A stretch of 64,000 nucleotides of DNA, from assembly GCA_003254925.1 (NCBI GenBank), contig QANZ01023747.1, forward strand, positions 1-64,000. The letters run 5' to 3'. The notes under the pieces are model-generated. The model worked only from the letters and a program-made list of their open reading frames with translations, did no database searches and had not been told where the DNA came from. Positions within the stretch are counted from its first letter, which is position 1. The number at the start of each line of letters is the position of its first letter. This DNA is from Chamaecrista fasciculata (Eukaryota > Streptophyta > Magnoliopsida > Fabales > Fabaceae). Positions 36,435 through 47,363 of the stretch are shown here, in pieces. Made by a program: the position numbers and the translations under genes.

Positions 36435-36964
36435 GGGTCCGTTTGGTTAGAGGGAAAATGGAGGTATGTAAAGTAAAGGCACGAATTTCAATACTTTCAG
36501 GTGTTTGGTATAGTAATTTGAGCTATGTAAAGTGGATTACAATGTAAAGGCATTTACATCACATAGATCATTTTTCTTTACTTCACATTTCTGATGTAAT
36601 CCAAGTCTACCTAAGGAATTATGGTAGAATTCCTAATTTGCCCCTCTCACTCTCATCCCATCTTCTTCCCCTGACGGTGGCCGGCGACGGCAACGGCGGC
36701 GCCGGCCACCGTGGACCACCGTGGACGGCGGCGCCAGCCACCGTGGGCGGCGGTGGTGGGCGGCGGCCTTGTGGTGGTTGTGGGAAGGGCATTTTTGTCA
36801 TTTTTTTTCTATATCTATTTCACTTTCCCTCCCATACCTTTTTATACCAAACACTTTCAATCTTTATCTACTTTACATTCCCTCAACTACTTTTCCTTTC
36901 CCTTACAATTTTTCCCTTGTAAAACCCTTTCCTTTACTTACCCCAAATGGTACCAAACGGACCC
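36435..36964. mobile_element. PIF/Harbinger (Tourist)-like element with GC-rich core
   Basis: Terminal GGGTCCGTTTGGT and ACCAAACGGACCC are exact 13-bp inverted ends, and mirrored motifs ('gtaaagtaaagg' / 'cctttacttac', 'gtttggtat' / 'ataccaaac') continue inside. The core (36660-36775) is a very GC-rich stretch of GGCGGCGCCGGCCACC-type repeats, probably captured or expanded. Its proline/glycine-rich frames on both strands are not credible genes. Confidence 0.75.
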
Positions 36965-39364
36965 TAGAGGATTATGATGATGTCACGTACGTTTCCACCA
37001 TTTTCTTTTTCCTTCAGATTGTTCACATTAATGTATATAATCAGATCATGAAATTTATGCATTATAACTCTTTCTGAACTCTTAGAAACTCTCATTATCC
37101 TTAAGAATTCTGCCATTGTAATTGGTCTCATTATTTCAACATTTTTATAAGAATTTTTTTAAAAAATATTTATCTTAAATAAATATAATAATTAATTTTT
37201 TTAAAAAATATATAGTAAGAAATAAAAAAATAATATACTTTAAAAAAAATTTAATAAATAACTTTCCTAAGTCCAAAAAGATTTTTTTTTAATTACAATA
37301 CATAACAAATACCATATTATGGGGTTATGAACTTATGATTTTCGGCCGAATGGGGCTTATTGGAATGGGCTTTTCGTTGCACCTTGGAAATGAGCCTTAG
37401 AATATATTTCTAATAATTATTGAAAACAGTGAAACCCATTTGATTGGGTTTGGGCCATAGACGAATTAAATAATTAACCTATTTTAGACGTTTATTCTTT
37501 TCAAACTAACGATCTTCGGAAAGATCTTTGAGATAATAAGTAAGTAAAATTTTAAGCTGCAAAAGTAATTTAATACTGAAAAATCATTAGAAATATGATT
37601 TTTTTAACCAATTAAAACTGTGTATAGAACTATATTACTAGTTGCATGCAATGCACACTTTGAATTATAGACTAATCCTTCTAAAAAATTCAAATATATA
37701 ATTTAGTTGTTAAAATGAATTGAAAAGTATATTATTTAATTCTTTCAGGAACTAAACTATAAATTTTATATTTTCAAGGATTAAGTTATCAATTTAGTAA
37801 TCTTTCAAGGATCTCATTGTTAATTTATTATGTGAAATATGAAACAATTGTGCCTCTTAATGAAAAAAGGTAAAAGAGTCATTTTGGTCCTACATGTATG
37901 CCCTTATGTTCATTTTGGTCATTTATGTTTCAAAATATTTATATTGATCCAAAATGTTGGCAAAATATTTCATTTTAGTTCCAAACTATTAAATGTGGTT
38001 ATACTTCTCTCGTTTCAATGTGTTGCTTTTTAAAGAATATTTTCACCCTTTTTTATTTTTAAAAATAAGACTAAAAATACAGAAAACACTATAAACTTTG
38101 GTCACTTTGCGCTCATCCCTCCACGAAACTGTAATCTCTTCCATAATTTGAAACTGTTCAATGTCTCTCTATTATTGGAAGATGTAAATGCTTTTTATTC
38201 AATCATCATAAGATGCTCCTTGTACCTTTTTTAGTGTGCGGGAAATATTGTAACTTGTAAGTATTATCTCTCTCTATATATATGAGAGAAATTGTTTTTA
38301 TTGAATCTGAATGTTCAGCTATGGTAAAGATTGCTAGGATGTGTTTATTTGGTTATGTCTTTGCATCCCATTCTCTTTATTTAATGTTTTTTTAATCTCT
38401 CAACGTTAGTTTTTCAAAGTATTTATTTTATTATTTGGTCTTATACTCCAATTCGTAAGTGATATATTCTTTTTGTTCCTTGTCTAAATTTCTGATTAAG
38501 TTTCACATGGACAACTGATTTGGACTTAAGCTATATCACGCATTTAGCTATGATAGAAAAATTCTTTATTAGAGATATTTACTTTCACAAAATCTCGAAA
38601 TTGAAATTCTATTTAAGTAAATGGTTTTAAGTGATAATAAAATATTGAATTTCAGCAGCGCAAGAGAAATTCCAAATTTCTATAAATACTTTAGTAAGTG
38701 CTCATAGAACTTAGAGACATATCTTGGATTTAGTGAGCTCTCGGAGCTCAATTTATCTAAACTTTTTTCTAAAAGGAAAAGATATAAAATTTACAATGAA
38801 TCTATACATGATGTATGTGATCTGGTTCACTTTGAATGGTTAAATTAATTATGATTTGCAAATATAAAACTCTATCTAGGACATAGAAAAACAATATATG
38901 AAAATTGAAAAGTGTTCAAAATTTTAAGATTCGGGGATCGATAAAGGCATATTCTTGAGCTTAATTAAGATAATGAGAACCTTTCCTTTACTTTTCCCTT
39001 TTTATTTTCTTTATTCTTCTTTTTATTTTTTCTTAAACGATAATAAATCCAGCCTTGTTTTTAGAAAAATTTAATACATACATTGAGTTATTTGTAATTT
39101 TTAATTAATAACTTTAAGATACCAATAAATATTTATATTAAAAAGATAGTAATAATATATAATAATAATTTATATTAAAAATAAAAATAAATAAATAATG
39201 TTTTTAATATTTTAATTAACATAATACACTTTATTTAATGTCTTTAAAATATTGATTAAAAAAATTAAAAAAATGATTGTCATCACAAATTTAAAAAAGC
39301 CGCAAAAGTTCTTCGACATATAAATTTGAAGAATCTCAAAAAGTGTGGATATGCAATGAGTTCC
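36965..39364. other. Intergenic DNA with two MITE fragments
   Basis: 37556-37676 matches part of the MITE at 15817-16057 ('aatactgaaaaat', 'taaccaatt', 'aactgtgtatagaa', 'actttgaattatagact'). 37680-37830 resembles one arm of the GAGTAAAC foldback family. The rest is AT-rich with nothing recognised. Confidence 0.45.
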
Positions 39365-39372
39365 ATCTAGTA

Positions 39373-40141
39373 GTAAATGGTTGGGTTGGGTTGGTTTTGG
39401 GTTGGGTTGTAAATGGTTGGGTCATAAATAGGTCAATGACCTATTTATATTTTCTAAATGGGTCATGGGTGGATCATGACCCATAAAATTAAGGGTTGAC
39501 CCAACCCAACCCGATGAACTCATCTTAAAGTATTTATATTATTTAATTTATAAACTAATTAATTAGAATAATTTTTGAATTATTCAAATTTAAGACTAAA
39601 TAGTATTCTTTTTTCAGATTTGGGACTGATTTGCAATTTTCACCTTTTTTCATATTTTTTTTTAAAATTTCATTTTAGTCCTCAAATATCATGATCTAGG
39701 GACTTTTTTTGTAAATTTTCAAAATATTTAGGGGCATTATGTAATTTTTGAAAAAATTTGCAAAATTCATCCCATGAACTCATAGTTTGGTGGGACTAAA
39801 ATGCATCCTTTTTCTAATATTTTTCAAAATTACAATTTTGGTCCAAATTTTTTTCATAATTTTCATTGTAGTCCTCAAATATTATGGTCTAGAGACATTT
39901 TTGTAAATTTTGAAATTTTTGGGGGGGCATTTTGTAATTTTTGCAAAAAAATATGAAATTCATAGTCACCCCCTTTCATGAAACTACGTAGTTTTGATAC
40001 AAATTTGGGTTGGGTTGGGTAATCCATGAGTTTGACCAACCCAACCCAAATTTTAATGGGTTAATTTTGAACTCAACCCATCTTGACCTATTATCTAAAT
40101 GGGTTGGGTTGGTAAGTAATGGGTTGAGATTGCCATCCCTA
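39373..40141. mobile_element. hAT-like element with 'gggttggg' ends
   Basis: The right end closes TTGCCATCCCTA, the reverse of the TAGGGATGGCAA terminus common in hAT MITEs. Both ends are rich in CCCAACCCAACCC / GGGTTGGGTTGGG. The flanks ATCTAGTA and ATCTAGGG agree at 6 of 8 positions, fitting the 8-bp hAT duplication. The left terminus appears eroded. No transposase. Confidence 0.6.
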
Positions 40142-40149
40142 ATCTAGGG

Positions 40150-41207
40150 GTTGAGAAAATTAGTATAGTAATGGATGGATTTGCTTAAAATATTGGTGAA
40201 CAGCACTTGAAGTTGGAACTGATTAGACTATTAAAAGTTACTTAATTACCATAATATAATACTATATCAAGAAACTGATAAACAAATCATTTGTATTTTA
40301 CGAGAAAACAAAAGAACCAATTAATTAGCATAATCACTTTCCTTTTTTAAATAGTCAATTAAACCAAATCATAAGCCGTACACAACGCATGACACAACTT
40401 GTGAATTTTTAAAGCTTGAAATCGCGAGTAGTTGTCTGTTCCTATGTACTTTTATTTTTTGGAGAAGAAACATGCCAAACTGGCTTAGCAGTTTTGTACC
40501 TTATTTTCTTCAAACAATTTTGTATGAGCTTTCAGGGTTTTTTTTATTTTTATAATACAAAAAAATAAAAAAGGAGTCACATCAACAAAAAAAAAAATAA
40601 TGCCGAAGATGGGTGCCACGTTGGACAGGCTGGGATGGAATTTTTTGGACAAGGAAATCACAGCACATGCTGCAATTTCAACTAAATTTTTGCCGCCTTA
40701 CCAAAAAAAAATTTATACAAATGAAAAATTAATTATATCAACTAATAAAAAATTATACAAGTCATCCGCCTTATCTTGGGGTATATCTATTTGGAGGGTT
40801 AAGCGTGTCTCGATCACGTAGATAGGGCGGTGAGAAAAATGTTTGTGGTGGATGCATGTCAGCCTGTGAAAATGTTTGTGAATAAGGAGGAGGCATGTCA
40901 TGCTGTGAAAGATATACAGGAGTGTCGTGCTGCACTGTATAGTCAGGATCCGTCAACTAGTCCAGGAAAGGTAGCTGCGGAAGGCGGGAAGACGACTCCG
41001 CGATGTCTAACGAGGTCGGACGTGCCGAATAACCACCACTGTAGTATGCCGAACTAGAAAAACCGCCGAAATTGTGACAATCCTTAGCAACAATTCTTCA
41101 CTTGTAACAAAAGAAATTGTCATTTGAAGTGAGCTTTAGTGACCACTTTTGCACTTCATCACTAAAAATATTAACAATATATTTTTTTAATATTTTTAAT
41201 GGCGACT
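40150..41207. other. Intergenic DNA with an unrecognised minus-strand frame
   Basis: At 40956-40771 (minus) a frame rich in Pro, Gln, Ser, Tyr and Asp (QHDTPVYLSQHDMPPPYSQT, ending NPPNRYTPR) is embedded in a more GC-rich patch (40820-41050). The codon pattern looks protein-like, but there is no start codon and I do not recognise the family. A 'gtgaccacttttgcacttcatcactaaa' motif near 41140 recurs beyond the copia element near 46441 and resembles subterminal repeats of CACTA elements. Confidence 0.35.
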
Positions 41208-41449
41208 TGATAGAAGAGTTACACATTAACTCTGCCTAATACTCATCTTACCTGAAGATTAGTTAGTTTGCTGATGTGGCATTTGATTAGTTAGGAAGTT
41301 AGCTTAGCTGTATTTTCTGTTAGCACCAGTTAGTGTTTCTCTGGTGTATAAATTCATTTCATCATGTAATCTTCAGATTCAAGTCAATACAATCCTTTCT
41401 TCATTTCTCTCAATTGCTTAGTTTCTCTCTGCTTTTCATTTCTTCATCA
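41208..41449 (+). repeat. 5' LTR of the second copia element
   Basis: 242 bp, TG...CA ends, followed directly by the primer-binding site and preceded by CGACT. A TATA-like 'tgtataaattc' lies near 41345. Confidence 0.95.
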
Positions 41450-41462
41450 TGGTATCAAGAGC
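41450..41462 (+). other. Primer-binding site (initiator tRNA-Met type)
   Basis: TGGTATCAAGAGC begins directly at the end of the 5' LTR, the usual copia arrangement. Confidence 0.85.
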
Positions 41463-43726
41463 CTGAACGATCATGGCCACTTCTTCTCCGCTTTCTGACA
41501 CTTCTTCGCCTTTATCTTCTTCTTCTCCTTCATCCTCTTTAGTTTCTTTTAAGAGCAAAATTACTACAAAATTAGATGATAGCAATTTTCTTTTGTGGAG
41601 GCAGCAAATTGTAGCTGCTGTTCGTGCTCATAGTCTTGAAGAATTTCTTCTTGGCAAAACTTCGATTCCTCAGCGGTTTCTCTCAGATGCAGATCGTGTA
41701 GCTGGTAAAGTGAATCCTGCATTCATTTTATGACAGAAGCAGGATCAATTCTTGCTGTCATGGCTTTTTGCTTCACTTGGAGACTCTATGCTTCGTCTTG
41801 TGGTGGGATGCTAAAGATCTTTTGAGGTATGGACCAAGATTCTTGAGTATTTTGGAAATCATATGGCTGCTAAAGTGTATCAGTATCAAATAGATCTAAG
41901 AAACACTAAGAAAGGTACTCGTCCTATTAATGAATACTTGTTAAGAATTAAAGCTCTTATTGATCAAATTCGTGCGATTGGTTCTGAAGTTAGTGAGTAA
42001 GAACATATTAGATGTATTTTGGAAGGCTTGACTGAAGAGTACAATCCTTTTATTACCTCTGTGAATCTTAGATCTGAACCTCTCTCTGTTTCTTCATTTC
42101 ATTCACTATTGATTGCTCAAGAAATTCAGATTGCTAAGTTTGTGACTCCAGTTGATTCGTCTATTACTGCTAATGTTGCTGTTAATTCCAATTCTCATTT
42201 TACTGGACAACCTCGAGCTGATATGTCTCAGTTTCCTTATCGAGGGAATTTTAGAGGATCTGGTTTTAGAGGAGGTCGTTATCAGAATTTTCGTGGCAGA
42301 GGTAGAGGAAGAAATTATTTCAACCATAATTCTAACTATCAAAGGCCATTTGTTCAATGTCAGTTGTGTAATCAAAATGGACATCATGCTTCTAACTATT
42401 ACAAGCGATTTGATACTAATTTTCATAGTCATGGTGCACAGAATTCTAATTTCTATCAAGGTCCAAGGCATTCATTTGATTCACAGCCTCGTATGCCTAC
42501 TTATTCTTCAGCTGGAAATCCTTTTGCTCTTATTGCTACTTCTGAAACACTTAATGACAGTGCGTGGTTTCCAGATTCTGGCGCTTTTAATCACCTCACT
42601 TTCAACAACAATAATCTCATGTCCAGTTCACAGTATGTTGGTGGAGAACAAGTGTTTGTAGGTGATGGTAAAGGTCTCTCTATTAATCACATTGGTCATT
42701 CCTTAGTATCTTCTTCTATTAATTCTAATGTCCATCTTTCACTCAAAAATCTGTTGCATGTCCCTTCTATTACTAAAAATTTGGTCAGTGTTAGCAAGTT
42801 TGCTCGAGATAATGATGTCTTCTTTGAATTTCATTCTAATGCTTGCTTTGTTAAATCACAGGCCACCAAGGAAACTCTTTTGCAGGGCTTCCTCAGATCA
42901 GATGGTCTGTACTGTTTTGAGAATTTTCATCTCACTCATTTTCCAGTTTCTTCTTCAATTGCTCAAAATGCTACTTCTAAGTCCACTGTTATGCAATCTT
43001 GTTCTAGTGTTTCTAATTCTGCTGATTCATCTTTTGTTTCTTCCTAATCTCATTGTATCAAATTTCCTTCTCTATGTAATGTTGCTTCTGATTCCTCTTG
43101 TAATCCTGCTTTAGATTCATATACCTTGTGGCATAGACGTTTAAGACACTCTCATTCCACTATTATTGCTTCTATTCTCAGACAATGTAACATCAAAATA
43201 CTAAATAAAAATGTTACTGACTTTTGTGATTTTTGTTGTCTTGGCAAACTTCACAAGTTACCCTCTCCTCCTTCTCAGCATTCTTATAATTCTCCACTTG
43301 AATTGGTTTATACTGATGTTTGGGGTCCCTTTCCTACATCTTCTCGTTATGGTTCAAGATATTATATCAGTTTTATAGATGCTTTTAGTAGATATACCTG
43401 GATTTATCCACTTAAAACCAAAAGTGAAGCCTTCTCTAGTTTTCAGACTTTTAAAACTCTTGTAGAAAATCAATTAAACACTAAAATTAAAGCTATTCAA
43501 TCTGACTAGGGAGGTGAATTTCGTTCCTTCACCTCTTTTCTTCAACTTCATGGCATTGGTCATAGAATCACTTGTCCTTATGCACATCAGCATAATGGTA
43601 CTGTAGAAAGGAAACATAGGCATATTGTAGAACTTGGACTTACTCTACTTGCTAATGCTTCTATGTCTCTTATGTTTTGGGAAGATTCCTTCCTTTGTGC
43701 TACNCAACCCTCAGTTTACGGGGGAA

Positions 43727-43970
43727 TGATAGAAGAGTTACACATTAACTCTGCCTAATACTCATCTTACCTGAAGATTAGTTAGTTTGTTGATGTGGCA
43801 TTTGATTAGTTAGGAAATTAGCTTAGCTGTATTTTCTGTTAGCATCAGTTAGTGTTTCTCTGATGTATAAATTCATTTCATCATGTAATATCTTCAGATT
43901 CAAGTCAATACAATCCTTTCTTCATTTCTCTCAATTGCTTAGTTTCTCTCTGCTTTTCATTTCTTCATCA
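43727..43970 (+). repeat. Third LTR copy inside the copia element
   Basis: A near-identical LTR preceded by the same polypurine tract and followed by 33 bp (43971-44003) identical to the host flank beyond the true 3' LTR (46301-46333). It is bracketed by single Ns at 43704 and 44004. It differs slightly from both outer LTRs, as a second haplotype might. Confidence 0.9.
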
Positions 43971-46058
43971 CGACTGATTTTAGGTCTTCACCAAAGGCTA
44001 GGCNCTGAAAAGTGTCTTTTTCTTGGATATAGCTTTAATCATCATGGTTATAAGTGCTTATCTTCTACTGGTCGTCTTTATATCTCTAGAGATGTCAAAT
44101 TTAATGAATTTGAGTTTCATTGCTCGAATGGTTCTTCTTCATTTGTTTCATTTTCTGCTTCACCTGAGTCAATGATCAATTTTTCTTCTGAAATTCCTTC
44201 TGTTTTGCCTAATCCTTTTGCAATCTCTTCTGAGTCATCTGTTTCCTCTTCTGATCAAATCATTGTTCCTAGTTCTTTACCATCATCTGCTCCACATAAT
44301 TCTTCCACTTTACCTACTGTTGCTCCTGATATCTTACCTAATGATGCTGCTCCTGATGTTTTAACTAATGATGTTGCTAGATCGTCTGTTCCTGATTTTG
44401 TTCCACAGGTATCACTTAAGCCTTCTAAGTCTTATGATGTTTTTGGTCATTATGTGCAAACCAGAGCTAAGTCTGGTATTTTCAAGCCTAAGGCCTATCT
44501 TAGTCATGTTCTACCTTCTACAACTAAGGTTGCTCTATCTGATCCAGTATGGTTGCAAGCAATGAATGAAGAATTTACTGCTTTGATTAAAAATGGTACT
44601 TGGTCACTTGTTCCACTTCCTTCTGACAGTGAAAAGATTGGCTGCAAATGGGTGTTTAGGGTCAAAGAAAATATAGATGGTTCTATAAATCGCTACAAAG
44701 CAAGGCTTGTAGCTAAAGGATTTCACCAACAAGAAGGTTTTGACTATACTGAAACATTTTCTCCAGTTATAAAGCCTCAAACTGTGCGCATCATTCTTAT
44801 AATTGCTCTTACCAATGGTTGGTCATTGTTTCAGTTAGATGTTAACAATGCCTTCCTTAATGGCACCATTCATGAAGATATTTACATGCAGCAACCTCCA
44901 GGCTTTGAGAACTCAGATAAGACTTTAGTTTGTAAGCTTCATAAGTCATTATATGGCTTGAAACAAGCACCTCGTGCTTGGTTTCAAAAATTGGCTAATA
45001 CTTTGTGTCAACTTGGCTTTTCTGGTAGCAAATGTGATCCTTCTTTGTTCATTCATAAATCCTCTACTGATGTTACATATGTGCTGGTTTATGTTGATGA
45101 TATTATCATCACTGGTTCAAATGCAGCTTTCATTACTTCACTTAAACAGAATTTAAATTCAACCTTTGCTCTCAAGGACTTAGGTTCACTTCATTTCTTT
45201 CTTGGCATTGAAGTCACTAAACTGCCAAATGGTTCTCTTCATCTTTCTCAATCGAAATACATCTCTGATTTACTGTCAAAAGCCAATATGTCTGAAGCAA
45301 ATTCCATGAATACACCTATGGTTGCAGGGTTAAAACTTTCAAAGCAAGGAGATAATTACATGAATGATCCACACTTATATAGGTCAATTATTGGAGCTTT
45401 GCAATATCTTACCATTACCAGATCAGAGATTAGTTTTTCAGTTAATAAAGTGTGTCAATTTATGAGTTGTCCTCTAGAAGAACTTTGGATTGCAGTCAAG
45501 CGAATTTTGAGATATCTCAAAGGAACTATTTCTCATGGTTTGTGTCTTATGAAAGCTTCTTCTTTTCAATTAACTGGTTTTTGTGATGCTGATTGGGCTA
45601 ATGATGTAGATGATAGAATCTCAACTTCTGGTTTTGCTTTGTTCTTTGGAGGTAGTCTCATATCATGGAGTTCTAAAAAGCAACCTACTATTGCTCGCTT
45701 AAGTACAGAAGCTGAATACAGAAGTATTGCTTCTCTAGTCACAGAAATTACTTGGGTGACTTCACTTTTATCAGAACTTTGTCTTTCTCTAGCTGCTATT
45801 CCACTTGTTTACTGTGATAACTCAAGTGCTTTTGCTCTTTCTCGAAATCCAATTCTTCATAACAGAACCAAGCATATGGAGCTTGATGTCTATTTTGTTC
45901 GTGACAAAGTGTTACAAGGATCAATTGTTGTTGTTCACATCCCTTCTCTTGATCAAACAACTGATATTTTAACTAAGCCACTAGCTGTCAACAGGTTTTG
46001 CGATTTGAGGACTAAACTTCGGGTTTCTACTAAAGACAACCCTTAGTTTACGGGGGAA

Positions 46059-46300
46059 TGATAGAAGAGTTACACATTAACTCTGCCTAATACTCATCTT
46101 ACCTGAAGATTAGTTAGTTTGCTGATGTGGCATTTGATTAGTTAGGAAATTAGCTTAGCTGTATTTTCTGTTAGCATCAGTTAGTGTTTCTCTGGTGTAT
46201 AAATTCATTTCATCATGTAATCTTCAGATTCAAGTCAATACAATCCTTTCTTCATTTCTCTCAATTGCTTAGTTTCTCTCTGCTTTTCATTTCTTCATCA
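46059..46300 (+). repeat. 3' LTR of the second copia element
   Basis: 242 bp, two differences from the 5' LTR, preceded by the polypurine tract and followed by CGACT. Confidence 0.95.
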
Positions 46301-46305
46301 CGACT

Positions 46306-46931
46306 GATTTTAGGTCTTCACCAAAGGCTAGGCTAGCTAGCCTTGTATATATGCAATACTTCAACATATATACATACATTATAATAATATATTTTTTACT
46401 TTTCAATGTATTAAATAATTTGTCATAGAACCTGGACTTTTAGTGACGACTTTTTCATGTCATCACTAAAAATATTAACAATCTTTTTTTTTCTTTTTAA
46501 TTTTTTAATGGCGATGCATTTTAAGTTGCCACCAAAAGATTATTTGGTAGCAAAAATTTGTATAGTCGCCTCAACAAAAATTATTAGTAACAACATTCAA
46601 GTTGGTTCCACCACCATATATATATATATATGGTCTAATTATGGCAATTAACTAAAAATACATTAGATATATAGGAGCTAGTTAATGGTCAATTTGGATT
46701 CTTTGTAGTTTGTCTGTCTCTATAGTTTTCCGTAATTTTTTTTTTTACGTTAACCTTCTTGCTGATTAATAATAATGTGCAAAATGATTTTATACGCTAA
46801 CCTGAAAGAATGCTATATATGCATCTTCTTTTTAGAAAAAATGGATGATTATTATTGATAAAATAAAATAAATCAACAATTACAATGAGACAAATAAAAA
46901 AAGAAAACTACAGAAGATCGATACAAAGTGG
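46306..46931. other. Intergenic DNA with CACTA-like subterminal motifs
   Basis: 'cttttagtgacgac', 'catgtcatcactaaaaatatt' and 'aatggcgatgcatttta' (46437-46520) echo the sequence left of the copia insertion (41140-41205). The retrotransposon therefore probably landed in an older DNA element. No gene is seen between it and the CEP stop codon. Confidence 0.4.
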
Positions 46932-47213
46932 TTAATTGTTGATGGAGTGACCAACACCTGGACTGCGACCTGGGGCAGTGGGCCTAAAATTATTCACTTC
47001 GTCTTCTTCCTGTTTATTCGTGTTGTCATGGTGCACACTCATGCCTTCACCTGCAGCTACTACATTATTATTCATGGTGTTTTCTTTAGGTTTCAAGTTC
47101 TCTCTTCCAAACCCTAATAAATGCCTTCCTTCAACATGCAGAAGATGATGAGTGTGTGACATCAAAAGTACAAGAAGAAATATGGCTAGTTGGAGCTTAT
47201 TAGTGTTTTCCAT
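46932..47213 (-). CDS. CEP-family signalling peptide precursor
   Basis: A single-exon frame of 93 codons. Residues 1-29 are a signal peptide (hydrophobic IFLLVLLM, cleavage expected near HVEG|R), then a variable acidic/Asn-rich spacer, then the C-terminally encoded peptide at 75-89, NFRPTAPGRSPGVGH, followed by SINN. The FRPTxPGxSPGxGH core is diagnostic of CEP hormones, which are secreted, cut out and proline-hydroxylated, and in Arabidopsis and Medicago act through CEPR/CRA2 receptor kinases on nitrogen demand, lateral roots and nodulation. A TATAAATA lies 143 bp upstream of the ATG. A second CEP gene in the same orientation lies about 3.8 kb upstream. I cannot say which CEP number it corresponds to. 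Confidence 0.93.
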   Translation of the reverse strand: MENTNKLQLAIFLLVLLMSHTHHLLHVEGRHLLGFGRENLKPKENTMNNNVVAAGEGMSVHHDNTNKQEEDEVNNFRPTAPGRSPGVGHSINN

Positions 47214-47355
47214 GCATGCACACCTAGGAAGAACCCTAGCTAGCTAGAAAGATCAACAAGAAGAGATCGAAGCTGGCTAGGGTTTGATGATCAGACTAGA
47301 CTATATACTGCAAGAGAGAATATAGTGCAGATACTGAAAGTTCAATCTTGATTGG

Positions 47356-47363
47356 TATTTATA
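47356..47363 (-). promoter_or_regulatory. TATA box of the first CEP gene
   Basis: TATAAATA on the minus strand, 143 bp upstream of the start codon. This gives a leader of roughly 110 nt if transcription starts about 30 bp downstream. Confidence 0.6.

Larger units (their letters stand above)
41208..46300 (+). mobile_element. Ty1/copia LTR retrotransposon, young (fossil copy)
   Basis: It is bounded by two 242-bp LTRs (TGATAGAAG...CTTCATCA) and an exact 5-bp target duplication CGACT (41203-41207, 46301-46305). A primer-binding site TGGTATCAAGAGC (41450-41462, like that for initiator tRNA-Met) follows the 5' LTR and a polypurine tract (46047-46058) precedes the 3' LTR. Between them lie Gag with an RG-rich stretch and CCHC-type knuckle (41473-42530), protease (about 42570), integrase (about 43120-43680), RT (about 44520-45250; YVDDIIITGS) and RNase H (about 45570-45990), in copia order. 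The two LTRs differ at two positions, so the insertion is probably well under one million years old. The copy has several breaks, and part of its middle is an odd duplicated LTR that looks like misassembly. Confidence 0.95.

Noticed and set aside
36619-37077. Proline-rich or glycine-rich proteins on both strands
   Set aside because: They overlap each other on a GC-rich core inside a Tourist-like element and reflect composition.
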